This document shows, one piece after another, positions 33,828 through 42,079 of a DNA stretch of 64,000 nucleotides. Made by a program: the position numbers and the translations under genes. Numbering within the stretch: position 1 is the first letter of the stretch; each line of letters starts with the position of its first letter. Source of the stretch: Streptomyces candidus (lineage in GTDB: Bacteria; Actinomycetota; Actinomycetes; Streptomycetales; Streptomycetaceae); contig NZ_JACHEM010000009.1 in NCBI RefSeq assembly GCF_014207445.1, forward strand, positions 62,001 to 126,000. The letters are read 5' to 3'. The notes below the pieces were generated by a model that was not told the DNA's origin, did no database searches, and saw only the letters and a list, made by a program, of their open reading frames with translations.

Positions 33828-33958
33828 TTTCCCGCGCGACGGCCCTGCGGAGCGCCCGGAGCCCTTCCCGGCGCAAAAAGCCATGGCGCCCGCAGCCCCC
33901 GAAACACCCTCACAGCCCCGGCGCCCACGCCCGAAGCATCCCTGAGACCCCTCGCTCC

Positions 33959-34122
33959 GAAGCTCACGCCTTCGGCATGATCGGGTACGCCGCCCGCGCC
34001 CCGAGACGACCGCCCCGAGGCTCACGCTCCGGCTTGATCAGGTGCCCCGCCCGAAGCTCCCCCCGAGACGACTCGGCCCGAAGCTCACGCCCCCGGCTTG
34101 ATCAGGTACCCCGCCCCGCGCC
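33959..34122. repeat. Decayed tandem copies of the response-regulator 3' end
   Basis: The final ~43 bp of the regulator gene at 34085 and the bases after it (starting GAAGCTCACGCC at 34080) recur as two diverged copies at 34017 and 33959, spaced 63 and 58 bp. CCCCGAGACGAC also recurs between them. The copies still spell remnants of the GYLIKPGA end on the minus strand. Confidence 0.8.
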
Positions 34123-34936
34123 GGGTGTGGATCATCGGCACCCTCCCCGCGTCGATCTTCTTGCGCAGGTACGAGATGTAGAGCTCGACCACATTGGCCC
34201 GCCCGCCGAAGTCGTAGTTCCACACCCGGTCGAGGATCTGCGCCTTGCTGAGCACCCGCACCGGGTTGCGCATCAGGAAGCGCAGCAGCTCGAACTCCGT
34301 TGCGGTGAGCCGTACTTCCACCTCGCCCCGCCACACCTCGTGACTGTCCTCGTCCAGGCGCAGATCCCCCACCACCAGTTCCGACGCGGGCCGCGCGAGC
34401 ACGCGCCCACGCCGCTGCGCCGCGCTCCCGCCGGTTCTCCTGATCAGCCCTCGCAACCGCGCCACGACCTCCTCCATGCTGAACGGCTTGGTCACGACGT
34501 CGTCGCCGCCCGCGGTCAGTCCGGCGATACGGTCCTCCACCGAGTCCTTGGCCGTCAGGAACAGAACCGGAACCCCGGGCAGGTCCGCACGTATGCGCCG
34601 CAGTACGGCCGGCCCGTCCATGTCCGGAAGCAGCACGTCCAGCACCACGGCGTCCGGCCGGAACTCACGCGCCCCCCGTACCGCCGCCGCGCCGTCCCCG
34701 GCACTGAGCGTTAGCCACCCCTCGTACCGCAGCGCCCCGCACAACAAGTCGGCCAGCGATGCCTCGCCGTCCACCACCAGCACCCGCACCTCCTCGCCGC
34801 TGCCGGACCCGCTGGCGGCACGGTCGCGACTACCGCTGCGGGGACCCCCTCGCACACCGGCACGCCCCCTGCTCCCGGTGCTGCTGTGGGTACTTCTGTG
34901 TGTCTCGCCCGCCCCAGGTGCATTCGCTGTCCGCAT
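34085..34936 (-). CDS. Orphan OmpR/PhoB-type response regulator
   Basis: A 283-residue regulator. A ~50-residue Ser/Gly/Arg-rich leader precedes a receiver domain (about residues 52-165) and an OmpR winged helix (about 185-283: EVRLTATEFELLRFLMRN, AQILDRVWNYDFGGRANVVELYISYLRKKID). The phosphoacceptor Asp (VVLDVLLPDMDG), Thr (FLTAKD) and Lys (TKPFSM) are present. The acidic pocket reads VVDGEA instead of VVDDE, losing one Mg2+ ligand position. No histidine kinase gene is adjacent. ATG 34936 is the first reasonable start. Two decayed copies of its 3' end lie downstream. Confidence 0.9.
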   Translation of the reverse strand: MRTANAPGAGETHRSTHSSTGSRGRAGVRGGPRSGSRDRAASGSGSGEEVRVLVVDGEASLADLLCGALRYEGWLTLSAGDGAAAVRGAREFRPDAVVLDVLLPDMDGPAVLRRIRADLPGVPVLFLTAKDSVEDRIAGLTAGGDDVVTKPFSMEEVVARLRGLIRRTGGSAAQRRGRVLARPASELVVGDLRLDEDSHEVWRGEVEVRLTATEFELLRFLMRNPVRVLSKAQILDRVWNYDFGGRANVVELYISYLRKKIDAGRVPMIHTRRGAGYLIKPGA

Positions 34937-35074
34937 ACGGTCACCCTGGCCGGGATCGGTGAGAGCACCCTTTTCCGTCCCTGTGAATCCGCTGAGAAGC
35001 CGGCCCGCCCCGGGTGGACAACGACCCGTTCCGGACTCGCGGAATAGGTCCGCCGACCTCCCCGTTCCCCCCAC

Positions 35075-35965
35075 ATGACTTCCGACGCACCTGCCTCCCG
35101 CCACACCCGGACGTACGGCCTCCTCGGTATCTGGAGCGCCAGCCTCCGCCCGACCACCCCGAAGGGCCGACTCGAACTGACCGACGCGGTCACGGAGTTG
35201 GAGGACCTCGGTTACGGCACGGTGTGGTCCGGCGGGAGCCCGTCCCTGGACGACGCGGCACCGCTCCTCGAAGCGACGAGCCGGATCAAGGTCGCCACGG
35301 GCATCGTCAGCATCTGGGAGCACACGGCGGAGACGGTCGCGGCACGGATCGCCGACTTCGAGTCCCGCCACCCCGGCCGCTTCCTGCTCGGCCTGGGCGT
35401 GAGCCACGACGCGCTCGCCCCTCAGTACGCCCGCCCGTACGCGGCGATGGTCGCCTACCTGGACGCGCTCGACGCCGCCCCGGACGCCCTCCCCGCCGAT
35501 CGCCGGGTCCTGGCCGCCCTGGGGCCGAAGATGCTGAACCTGGCCGCCGACCGCGCGGCGGGCGCCCATCCGTACCTCGTCACCCCGGAGCACACGGCGC
35601 AGGCACGCGAGGTGCTCGGCCCGGACGCGTTCCTCGCCCCGGAGCTGACGGTCGTCCTCGAACCCGACCTGGACCGGGCCCGCACGGTCGCCCGCACCAT
35701 GCTCGGCTTCTACCTCACCCTCCCCAACTACACCAACAACCTCCTCCGCCTCGGCTTCACCGAAGCCGACTTCGAAAACAACGGCAGCGACCGCCTTCTC
35801 GACGCCCTCTTCGCACTGGGCGACGCGGATCGCGTACGGGCGAAGGCAGAGGAGTACTACGCGGCGGGCGCCGACCACCTGGCCCTCCAGGCCCTGCCGA
35901 CGAACGAGGGACAGTCGGCCCTCCCCCGGGCGGAGTGGCGGGCGCTGGCCAAGGCACTGCTCTAG
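35075..35965 (+). CDS. LLM-class F420-dependent oxidoreductase
   Basis: A 296-residue luciferase-like TIM-barrel protein: GLLGIWSASLRPTTPKGRLELTDAVTELEDLGYGTVW at the start, RIKVATGIVSIWEHTAETVAARIADFESRHPGRFLLGLGVSH, then VLAALGPKMLNLAADRAAGAHPYLVTPEH. It matches a mycobacterial/streptomycete subgroup of probable F420-dependent enzymes. The substrate cannot be predicted. ATG 35075 is used; it lies 138 bp from the divergent regulator start at 34936, so the two may share a control region. Confidence 0.88.
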   Translation: MTSDAPASRHTRTYGLLGIWSASLRPTTPKGRLELTDAVTELEDLGYGTVWSGGSPSLDDAAPLLEATSRIKVATGIVSIWEHTAETVAARIADFESRHPGRFLLGLGVSHDALAPQYARPYAAMVAYLDALDAAPDALPADRRVLAALGPKMLNLAADRAAGAHPYLVTPEHTAQAREVLGPDAFLAPELTVVLEPDLDRARTVARTMLGFYLTLPNYTNNLLRLGFTEADFENNGSDRLLDALFALGDADRVRAKAEEYYAAGADHLALQALPTNEGQSALPRAEWRALAKALL

Positions 35966-36033
35966 CCGGCACAGAACAGGACCGGAACACACACGGTGAC
36001 GGACGCGGATTACGGACCCCTACGGTTCCGTAT

Positions 36034-36921
36034 TCACCCGATTCCGAAAAGCCGGGCCCCGTTGCCGTAACAGACCGCCCGCAGCCATTCGTCCCCCAGC
36101 TGGAGCCGTTGCAGCGACTCCAGCTGGTGCAGGTATCCGTACGGGATGTTCGGGAAGTCACTCCCCAGCAGAACCCGTTCCCCCAGGTCCCGCAGTCGCC
36201 CCAAATCCGTTTTGGGGAACGGCGCCATCCGCTCGCTGAAGTCCGTGAACGCCATCGTCGTGTCGAGCCGCACCTCGGCGTACCGCTGAGCCAGGTCCAG
36301 AAAGTCGGCGTACTCCGGCATCCCCATGTGCGCCACGATCAGCCGAAGCCTCGGATGCCGCGCCAACAGTTCCCCGACGGGCCCCGGCCCGGTGAACTTC
36401 CCCGGCGCCGGCCCCGAGCCGCAATGCATCACCACCGGAACCCCGGCCTCCGCGAGCAGCCCCCACACCGGCTCAAGCAACGGGTCGTTGGGGTCGTAGG
36501 CCCCCACCTGCAAGTGCGCCTTGAAGACGCGGGCTCCGCCTTCCACAGCCCGTCGCACGTACGCCTCCACCCCGGCCTCCGGAAACAGGGTCGCCGTCCG
36601 CACACACCCCGGCGTACGCGCCGCGAACTGCCCGCCCCACCCGTTCAGCCACTCCGCCATGCCGGCCTTGTGCGGGTAGATCATCGAGGTGAACCGCACC
36701 ACCCCGAACTCCCGCAACAGAGCGACCCGTTCCTCTTCCTCGCAGCGGTAGGTGATCGGCCACTCGACACCGGTCATCGGCCCGACGGCATCGAAGTACG
36801 CCCACACCTTCTCCAGCACCCGGCCGGGCATGAAGTGCGTATGCACATCCACCAATCCGGGAACCCCGAGCCGTCCCCAGAAGGCCCGTACCTGCGCTGC
36901 CTCATCTGCACTCGTCGTCAT
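36034..36921 (-). CDS. Amidohydrolase-2-family metal-dependent hydrolase
   Basis: A 295-residue TIM-barrel hydrolase related to ACMSD-type decarboxylases. Metal-site residues are visible as DVHTHF (N-terminal HxH), VVMHCGSGP, VAHMGMPE and the terminal GSDFPNIPYG. A Lys in RVFKAHLQVG is also in the expected place. The reaction is either hydrolysis or decarboxylation of a small carboxylate; the substrate is not predictable. ATG 36921 is preferred; GTG 36930 is equally open. The gene stands alone between the LLM oxidoreductase (convergent) and the BRO-like gene. Confidence 0.87.
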   Translation of the reverse strand: MTTSADEAAQVRAFWGRLGVPGLVDVHTHFMPGRVLEKVWAYFDAVGPMTGVEWPITYRCEEEERVALLREFGVVRFTSMIYPHKAGMAEWLNGWGGQFAARTPGCVRTATLFPEAGVEAYVRRAVEGGARVFKAHLQVGAYDPNDPLLEPVWGLLAEAGVPVVMHCGSGPAPGKFTGPGPVGELLARHPRLRLIVAHMGMPEYADFLDLAQRYAEVRLDTTMAFTDFSERMAPFPKTDLGRLRDLGERVLLGSDFPNIPYGYLHQLESLQRLQLGDEWLRAVCYGNGARLFGIG

Positions 36922-36996
36922 GCCGGGCACGGTACGTGCGCAGGACCGGTGGATGAAGTGGCGCGTTTTCCACAGGGGTTGAGCTGCGTTCTTGCG

Positions 36997-37023
36997 TGAA
37001 GTGTCTGCTCCATAGACGCTTCA
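36997..37023 (-). terminator. Hairpin at the end of the BRO-like gene
   Basis: TGAAGTGTCT, a 7-nt loop and AGACGCTTCA form a 10-bp stem with one G-T pair that overlaps the stop codon of the gene at 37021. Confidence 0.55.
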
Positions 37024-38091
37024 TTCAAGATCGAGCAACTTCCGGTACGAGAGGGCCCGAAGCCGCAACTTGGATTTGCGACTTCGGGCCCGTTTTTGAA
37101 TCAGCTGCACGAGCACGTAAACCGGCGCACCGTCCGGCGCACAGCCAACTTGCCGGATGCACTGGTGCTTGATCAGCATCCGCAGGCAGGCGTGCACACG
37201 CGCCGTCGAGAGCCCCGTACGCGCCGCGATCTCTTCGAGCCGGTACCGCGCCTCGCCGCCAATCAGCGCCGGAACGATGAACGCCGCCACAGCGTGGACA
37301 TCCTCGGTGACCACCAACTTCCGTCGCCGCCACACGTCGAGAAGCTCCTGCGGAGTGACCCCGGGCTCCCGACCGGCTTCCTGCCGCCGCGCACCGAGGG
37401 TGCCCAACGTCTGCGCGATCTGATGCAGCGCGTCTGCCATGGATTGCTGTGCCTGGCAGGTCTCCCGCTGGGCCCGCGCGATCTCCGTCAGCAGCTCATT
37501 GCTGCGACGCGCATGCCCGACACGCTCCGCCTGCATGGCCACCAACGCCTCGTCGGCCCGCAGGTTCCGCTCCTCCAACCGAACAATCGCGTCGATGACC
37601 TCGGGCGGCATGACGCACGCGGGGCCACCGGCCGGAACAAGCTGCTGTGCCGGGGCCGGTTCAAGGGAGTACGACCCGTCACGCTGGATGGTCGCGATGA
37701 CCTCGGCCACCCACTTCTTGAATGGCTGGCACTCCGGTTTTGTGCAGCCGTTGACGAGGTTGATAAGCCCCTGGAGGTTCACCATCTTCATCGTCGTGCG
37801 CAGCCCGTGAGCTGCACCTTTACGCGCGGGGGCTAGTCCATAGCCCCCGGGTGCAATATCTCCGAGCAGCAGCTGGTTGCTGTCTTCGACGTGCCAACGG
37901 ATCGCCTGCCGGGGATTCGAGTACCCCAAACCGCTGGCTACGTCCTTTGCTGGAAACCAGTGCGTCCCGTCCCGCAACGTCACCCGCCGGACACGTGCGC
38001 CCGTCGCCGCGTACACGAAGTCCCCGACCTCGATCGCGTCCGGCTTCCGCTCCGTCACCTCTTCCGGCGACCCATTCTCCTCCTCGTACAT
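37021..38091 (-). CDS. BRO-N-type antirepressor-like protein
   Basis: A 356-residue protein with a BRO N-terminal DNA-binding domain at about residues 28-140 (HWFPAKDVASGLGYSNPRQAIRWHVED, then NLQGLINLVNGCTKPECQPFKKWVAEVIATIQRDGSY), a central helical region, and a C-terminal winged-helix-like segment (YRLEEIAARTGLSTARVHACLRMLIKHQCIRQVG). BRO and antirepressor proteins come mainly from phages, yet this gene lies 1.2 kb outside the integrated element. Such genes are common as single copies in Streptomyces cores. The start at 38091 has a near-perfect GGAGGTGA site 6 nt upstream, suggesting strong translation. Role unknown. Confidence 0.82.
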   Translation of the reverse strand: MYEEENGSPEEVTERKPDAIEVGDFVYAATGARVRRVTLRDGTHWFPAKDVASGLGYSNPRQAIRWHVEDSNQLLLGDIAPGGYGLAPARKGAAHGLRTTMKMVNLQGLINLVNGCTKPECQPFKKWVAEVIATIQRDGSYSLEPAPAQQLVPAGGPACVMPPEVIDAIVRLEERNLRADEALVAMQAERVGHARRSNELLTEIARAQRETCQAQQSMADALHQIAQTLGTLGARRQEAGREPGVTPQELLDVWRRRKLVVTEDVHAVAAFIVPALIGGEARYRLEEIAARTGLSTARVHACLRMLIKHQCIRQVGCAPDGAPVYVLVQLIQKRARSRKSKLRLRALSYRKLLDLE

Positions 38092-38239
38092 CGAGCATCA
38101 CCTCCACCCCGGAAGTTGACACACGGGACAAACCAACTGGCCCGGAAAAAGCCCAAGTTCACCCGAAGGACTGCTCGGCTCTCTCATCCCGCCCCAGCGA
38201 CAACCGCGCCGCGCCTCATCCCGCACCTCGCTCCACCCC

Positions 38240-39193
38240 TCAGAACAACCCCTCCTGCACCCCCGTCTCCGTCCCCTTCTCCACCCACTTCACCGGCACC
38301 GTCACCCCATCCCCCGTATCCCCCCGCTCCAGCCCCCACCCCGCCAGCAACCGACTGTCCACCACCACAGCACCCGGCGCTCCCGACGCCCCCGCGCTCT
38401 CCACCTCCAGATGCAGGTCCGGCCCCGCCACAGCCACCACCCGTCCGGCCACACTGCCCCCGGCCACCAGCTCGCGCACCACACCCGCCACGCCCCCGGC
38501 CGCCACCAACCCGTCCAGCCCGAACACCCCCGCATGATCGGCCACCTCGCAAGCCACCACCTCCAGCGCCTCCGGCCACCCCGCCAGACCCGCCGCCCGC
38601 GCGTGCAACGCCTCCACCTCGGCCGCGCGTTCCGCCGGCCCCGGCAACGCCGCCCGTATCGCCCGCTTCTTCGCGTACGGGATCCGGTCCGGCACCCCGA
38701 GCCCCGCCCGCAGCAACTCCTCGCACCTGCGCGCGGCCATCAGCGGCCCCCGTCCGAGCCGGCTGAACGCCACCGCTCCCTGCTCCAGCAGCCGGGCCGG
38801 CCCCCGGTCCTCCCGGGTGATCCCCACCTTGACCATCCCCGGCCCGAACCACGCCAGGTACACGGCGTAGGGACGCGGATCGTCGGCCATCGTGTCGGCC
38901 GCCACCGACCTCGACCGGTCCAGTCGCGCGCAGTCCGCACACTGCGCCTGGGTGGCCCTCCCCGCCACCGGCGCCGCGTACGGGCACGCGTTCCCCCGTA
39001 CCCCCACGCACCGCCGCTCCCCGACCACCCGGAAGCCGATCTCCCGCCCGTAGGCGTTTCCGCCGCCCGGCGCGGCCCCGTACGACAACGGACTGACCGG
39101 GCCCGCCCCGGTGGCACCCGCGCCCGGCTCCCACCGCAGCGCCGGCTCTCCGCCCGCCCAGCCCACCCCCGCACTGCGCCACTGCCGTTCCAT
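38240..39193 (-). CDS. DUF2797 (GIY-YIG-like) protein
   Basis: A 317-residue protein. Cysteines in CVGVRGNACPY and AQCADCARLDRSRS probably form a zinc site. YAVYLAWFGPGMVKVGITRE ... ARLLEQGAVAF follows, the DUF2797 core, which resembles the GIY-YIG nuclease fold. The C-terminal half is Val/Ala/Gly-rich with VVDSRLLAGWGLERGD. The family is widespread in actinobacteria, and its function is unproven. ATG 39193 follows the conserved W-rich start. It is the last chromosomal gene before the integrated element. Confidence 0.85.
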   Translation of the reverse strand: MERQWRSAGVGWAGGEPALRWEPGAGATGAGPVSPLSYGAAPGGGNAYGREIGFRVVGERRCVGVRGNACPYAAPVAGRATQAQCADCARLDRSRSVAADTMADDPRPYAVYLAWFGPGMVKVGITREDRGPARLLEQGAVAFSRLGRGPLMAARRCEELLRAGLGVPDRIPYAKKRAIRAALPGPAERAAEVEALHARAAGLAGWPEALEVVACEVADHAGVFGLDGLVAAGGVAGVVRELVAGGSVAGRVVAVAGPDLHLEVESAGASGAPGAVVVDSRLLAGWGLERGDTGDGVTVPVKWVEKGTETGVQEGLF

Positions 39194-39266
39194 GCCCCCA
39201 GTGTGTCCCCCACCACTGACAACGCCCCGCCCCGACCGCGGGCCCCAGTCCCACCCGCACATGAAA

Positions 39267-39297
39267 GAAGCCCCCCGGACCATGTCCGGGGGGCTTC
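39267..39297 (-). terminator. Displaced terminator of tRNA-Arg(ACG)
   Basis: A 13-bp stem with a 5-nt loop (CCATG) is followed on the minus strand by CTTCTTTC. It lies 5 bp outside the left attachment repeat, where the tRNA-Arg gene would have ended before integration, so it is probably the tRNA's original terminator, now 13.9 kb away. Confidence 0.75.
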
Positions 39298-39301
39298 TCC
39301 G

Positions 39302-39347
39302 CTGTGCACTCGGCAGGATTCGAACCTGCAACCTTCTGATCCGTAGT
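39302..39347. repeat. attL: Left attachment site: 46-bp copy of the tRNA-Arg 3' part
   Basis: 46 bp identical to 53198-53243. It contains the T arm, variable loop and anticodon-stem part of tRNA-Arg but diverges right after CCGTAGT, so it is not a functional tRNA. It marks the left edge of the element. Confidence 0.95.
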
Positions 39348-39439
39348 GATCTGAAGGGCGTCCATGGGTTCCATGAGTTCCCCAGAGAACGACTCCAGAC
39401 CAGGTCAGAGGGCCTCTGACCCGTCCCGCGCACCCAGTC

Positions 39440-39459
39440 TGTGAGACGCGCGTGAGATG
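39440..39459. promoter_or_regulatory. Candidate left arm-type integrase sites
   Basis: TGTGAGACG (39440-39448) and CGTGAGATG (39451-39459) are direct repeats about one helical turn apart. The same pair, in the other order, occurs near the right end at 53099-53117. This is the layout of integrase arm sites. Confidence 0.55.
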
Positions 39460-39533
39460 GGCGGCGCCGCCCGGTGGTCGCACACCGGACGGCGCCTTGA
39501 TCCCGACACCTTCTGATCAAGGAGTCCAGACCC

Positions 39534-39908
39534 ATGCAAGAACCTACCCGTGCCCTGCGCACGGTGACGATCCAGACGGCCGACCACGGGGGCGTCACCT
39601 TCCCCGAGCCGGGATGGTGCCTCGGCGACCATGAGGTCGGCGGATACCGGGCCGATCTGTCCCACACGGGCCGTGAGGTTCAGCTCGACTACGACGACGA
39701 GGCCCTTCTCCTCGCGTCGTTCGTGCAGGACCCGTTCGCGACCCGCGGCCCCCGCACGGTGGGCCTGTACGTCGAGCAGACCGGCTTTTCCCGGACCCTG
39801 GACCCGGACGAGGTGGACCAGTTCGCGGACGCGCTCGTGAGCCACGCGACCGTCCTGCGCGCCCTTCCCCGGCAGCTCGCCGCTCTCCGTACCTGGGAGG
39901 GCCAGTGA
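39534..39908 (+). CDS. DUF6907-like element protein
   Basis: A 124-residue cytoplasmic protein: TVTIQTADHGGVTFPEPGWCLGDH at the start, then YRADLSHTGREVQLDYDDEALLLASFVQDPF and GLYVEQTGFSRTLDPDEVDQFADAL. The pattern matches DUF6907 proteins, which are common in Streptomyces plasmids and AICEs next to transfer genes; their role is not established. It heads a six-gene plus-strand operon in which each gene overlaps the next by 4 bp. ATG 39534 follows TCAAGGAGTCCAGACC, a good ribosome-binding site. Confidence 0.8.
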   Translation: MQEPTRALRTVTIQTADHGGVTFPEPGWCLGDHEVGGYRADLSHTGREVQLDYDDEALLLASFVQDPFATRGPRTVGLYVEQTGFSRTLDPDEVDQFADALVSHATVLRALPRQLAALRTWEGQ

Positions 39909-40672
39909 AGCGGGACCCGCTCGAATGGGGCGCCCTCGTCGCCGTCCTCGTCGTGCTCGCCTCTGCGGAGTACGACCTCGCCCGGGCCTGCGGGTTCGGG
40001 ACCTACGTCGCTGCCGGTGTGCCGGCCGCACTCGACATCTACGCCGTGCGCGCGCTGCGGGCCGGTCGTGACGTCCTAGTGGTCGTCGTCGCGCTCATCG
40101 CGGTGAACGCAGCCGCCCACCTCGTGACCGCGGAGCTGCTGCCGGTGAGTTGGCCGCTGGTGGTCGCCGTGTCGGCCATCGCGCCGCTCGTGCTGTGGCG
40201 GGTGCACTGCCTCGGCGACGGCCACCAGGCGCCCGCGCAGGACGTCCCCGAGGTGCTGCCGGAACCGATCTACGTCAAGCCGGAACCGGCCGATGCAGTC
40301 CCGGTTCCGCAGCCTGTCGACGAGGCCCCCAAGGTGCCCGTGCTCGGCCCATTCACGCCCGTCGGGGCGCTTCTCGCAGCATCGGCCGGAACCAACGGCG
40401 GAACCGGCACTGACCAGCCGGAACAGCGACAGGATTCCGTACCGGAACCGCGCCCGGAACCAGCGGAACCGGTGATCGGTTCCGGCGGAACTGGATCAAG
40501 TTCCGACGACGCTCCGGAGCTGCCCGCGGGGGTGTCTGCCGAGCACGTGATCACGGTGCGGACGTGGCTCGCGGTCGAGCCGGAACTCACCGGAACCGAG
40601 ATCGGCAACCGGCTCGGCAAGAGCGACAGCTACGGGCGGCGCGTGAAGCGCGCGGCCGGGGCCCCGTCGTGA
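39905..40672 (+). CDS. DUF2637/Spd-like membrane protein with C-terminal winged helix
   Basis: A 255-residue protein. The N-terminal ~100 residues form about four membrane segments (LEWGALVAVLVVLASAEYDLA, then GVPAALDIYAVRAL, DVLVVVVALIAVNAAAHLV, WPLVVAVSAIAPLVLW). A Pro/Glu-rich linker of ~100 residues follows, then a helix-turn-helix-like end (LTGTEIGNRLGKSDSYGRRV). This layout matches the DUF2637/SpdB-type plasmid-spread proteins of Streptomyces conjugative elements, membrane proteins that help plasmid spreading within the mycelium. GTG start overlaps the previous stop. Confidence 0.8.
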   Translation: MKRDPLEWGALVAVLVVLASAEYDLARACGFGTYVAAGVPAALDIYAVRALRAGRDVLVVVVALIAVNAAAHLVTAELLPVSWPLVVAVSAIAPLVLWRVHCLGDGHQAPAQDVPEVLPEPIYVKPEPADAVPVPQPVDEAPKVPVLGPFTPVGALLAASAGTNGGTGTDQPEQRQDSVPEPRPEPAEPVIGSGGTGSSSDDAPELPAGVSAEHVITVRTWLAVEPELTGTEIGNRLGKSDSYGRRVKRAAGAPS

Positions 40673-40839
40673 TTACCGGCGCCCTGCTGGCCCTGTGCTT
40701 TCTGGTCTGCGCGCTGCTCGCCCTCGTCGGCCTGCTGCTCGTCGTGCCGCGCGACGTTCCCCCCATCACGGGGACGTGCGCGTTCGTCATCACCCTTGCG
40801 GCGCTCGCCGTCGCCATCCTCACCCGAGGCACCGCGTGA
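40669..40839 (+). CDS. 56-residue two-helix membrane protein
   Basis: GTG at 40669 overlaps the previous stop (GTGA). The peptide has two hydrophobic segments: ALLALCFLVCALLALVGLLLV and a second beginning ITGTCAFVITLAALAVAIL, with DVPP between. No recognisable family. Small hydrophobic proteins are typical of spread (spd) clusters, which is the basis for a tentative role. Confidence 0.75.
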   Translation: MITGALLALCFLVCALLALVGLLLVVPRDVPPITGTCAFVITLAALAVAILTRGTA

Positions 40840-41366
40840 ACCTTTTCGACTTCACCATCCCCACGTACACCGTCGTCTCTCTCGGCGGTGTCACCGTCGG
40901 TCTGTCGCTCCTCGGCTGGGAAATTGTCCAGTGGTGGCCGGGCCGGAAGCAGGCCATCAAGTTCAAGCACCTCGTACGCCTCGTTCCGTTCCTCCTCACG
41001 TGGGCTTACGGGATGCTCCTCGTCCTGTCCGCCGGCGGGCTGCTCGGCGCCGGTGCGGACTGGAGCATGTGGGGCACGTCGGAGATTGGTGACGCGGTCC
41101 TGAAGTACGGGTTCGGTAGCCCCACCCCGGACGTCACCCGCACCTCGTACCTCGTCCTCACGCCCGGCGGGCATGCGGTCGTGGCAATCGCGACCATGCT
41201 GCTCGTCGCGGTGTGGGTGAAGCGGCGCGGTTTCAACTTCATGATCCTGCGGGCGATCCTGTCCGGGATCAGCCTGGGTCTGGCGTCCGGCATCGCGGGC
41301 CTCGTCGGCTACGTCCTGTCGCCGGTGGTCTCCACCCTCGGGGACCTCGTCGTGGGGCTGCTGTGA
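40836..41366 (+). CDS. Element membrane protein (176 residues)
   Basis: GTG at 40836 overlaps the previous stop. Four membrane segments are visible, near residues 10-28, 48-68, 107-125 and 138-168. Between the second and third is a loop with DWSMWGTSEIGDAVLKYGFG. The basic loop RKQAIKFKHLVR follows the first helix. I do not recognise the family; it could be a spread protein or a small pore-like protein. Confidence 0.78.
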   Translation: MNLFDFTIPTYTVVSLGGVTVGLSLLGWEIVQWWPGRKQAIKFKHLVRLVPFLLTWAYGMLLVLSAGGLLGAGADWSMWGTSEIGDAVLKYGFGSPTPDVTRTSYLVLTPGGHAVVAIATMLLVAVWVKRRGFNFMILRAILSGISLGLASGIAGLVGYVLSPVVSTLGDLVVGLL

Positions 41367-41746
41367 AGGGCGTCGCGCCGGTCGTCGGCGCGTACGAGCG
41401 GCTCGTCCTCGGTACCGGTCTGCTGCTCCACGGGGCGGGGGACTGGCTCGCCCCGGCCGACTCGGGGACACGGTTCCTGACCCGTACCGGAGGGGTCGCG
41501 GGCGGTGTGCTGTTCGCCGGTCTGCTGCTGGAACGGGCGCCGCACCTCGTGTTCGTGGCACCGGTCGCGTGGGCGGTCGCCGCGTGGCGGGTGTCCGAAT
41601 CGTCCGCCACTCCCCCACCGCTCCCGGAAACCCCTTCCGGTGACGTTTTCGCAGATGGGCCCGAGCGTCTCTCTCATGTCGAGTGGAGCCCGGAAGGGGT
41701 CCGGTGCACGCTGCACGTAGTGCGGGACGAGGTGAACGGACCGTGA
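41363..41746 (+). CDS. Element membrane protein (127 residues)
   Basis: GTG at 41363 overlaps the previous stop. Two hydrophobic stretches at about residues 40-58 and 60-75 (GGVAGGVLFAGLLLE, LVFVAPVAWAVAAW), preceded by an amphipathic GAYERLVLGTGLLLHGAGDWL. The hydrophilic tail ends HVEWSPEGVRCTLHVVRDEV. Family unknown. The tail probably faces the cytoplasm. Confidence 0.75.
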   Translation: MKGVAPVVGAYERLVLGTGLLLHGAGDWLAPADSGTRFLTRTGGVAGGVLFAGLLLERAPHLVFVAPVAWAVAAWRVSESSATPPPLPETPSGDVFADGPERLSHVEWSPEGVRCTLHVVRDEVNGP

Positions 41747-41844
41747 TCCGCACCCTGTTGACGGCGCTCGGCTACGAGCAACCGACGCTCCACTACTGCG
41801 TGAGCTGTGGCGGCCACTACCCGATCGGCCACTTCTGCCAGTGA
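41743..41844 (+). CDS. 33-residue zinc-knuckle mini-protein
   Basis: GTG at 41743 overlaps the previous stop by 4 bp. The peptide is VIRTLLTALGYEQPTLHYCV followed by SCGGHYPIGHFCQ. The end packs C-x2-C-x2-H-x4-H-x1-C, enough for one zinc ion. A terminator follows 9 bp after the stop, which supports it as the last gene of the operon. Confidence 0.65.
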   Translation: MIRTLLTALGYEQPTLHYCVSCGGHYPIGHFCQ

Positions 41845-41853
41845 GCGCACAGC

Positions 41854-41898
41854 GGCCCCCGATGACCGGAGACAGTTCACGGTCATCGGGGGCCTTCT
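41854..41898 (+). terminator. Terminator of the plus-strand membrane operon
   Basis: GGCCCCCGATGACC and its 14-bp complement around a 13-nt loop, then TTCT. Confidence 0.9.
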
Positions 41899-42079
41899 GC
41901 TGCCCACGGTGGCGCACGCGCTCGTGCCCGTGGGCCTCGGCACGGCCGCGGTAGCACCTGGGGGAACATGCCGCGGCCGGCCAAGCTCGCGCGGGCGCCT
42001 GCCCTGTTGTGATCGCCGTCGGGCAGGCGCCCGGCCACGGGAACGGCGGCTCACGCCGGGCGGGCCGCCGCTCCCAGTC

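Noticed and set aside
37021..38091. The BRO-like gene as part of the integrated element
   Set aside because: It lies outside the 46-bp repeats, with a chromosomal DUF2797 gene and the tRNA terminator between; no second repeat pair includes it.
39302..39375. A second tRNA-Arg gene at the left end of the element
   Set aside because: Only the 3' 46 bp match; the bases after CCGTAGT do not complete the anticodon stem, D arm or acceptor stem. It is an attachment-site copy.
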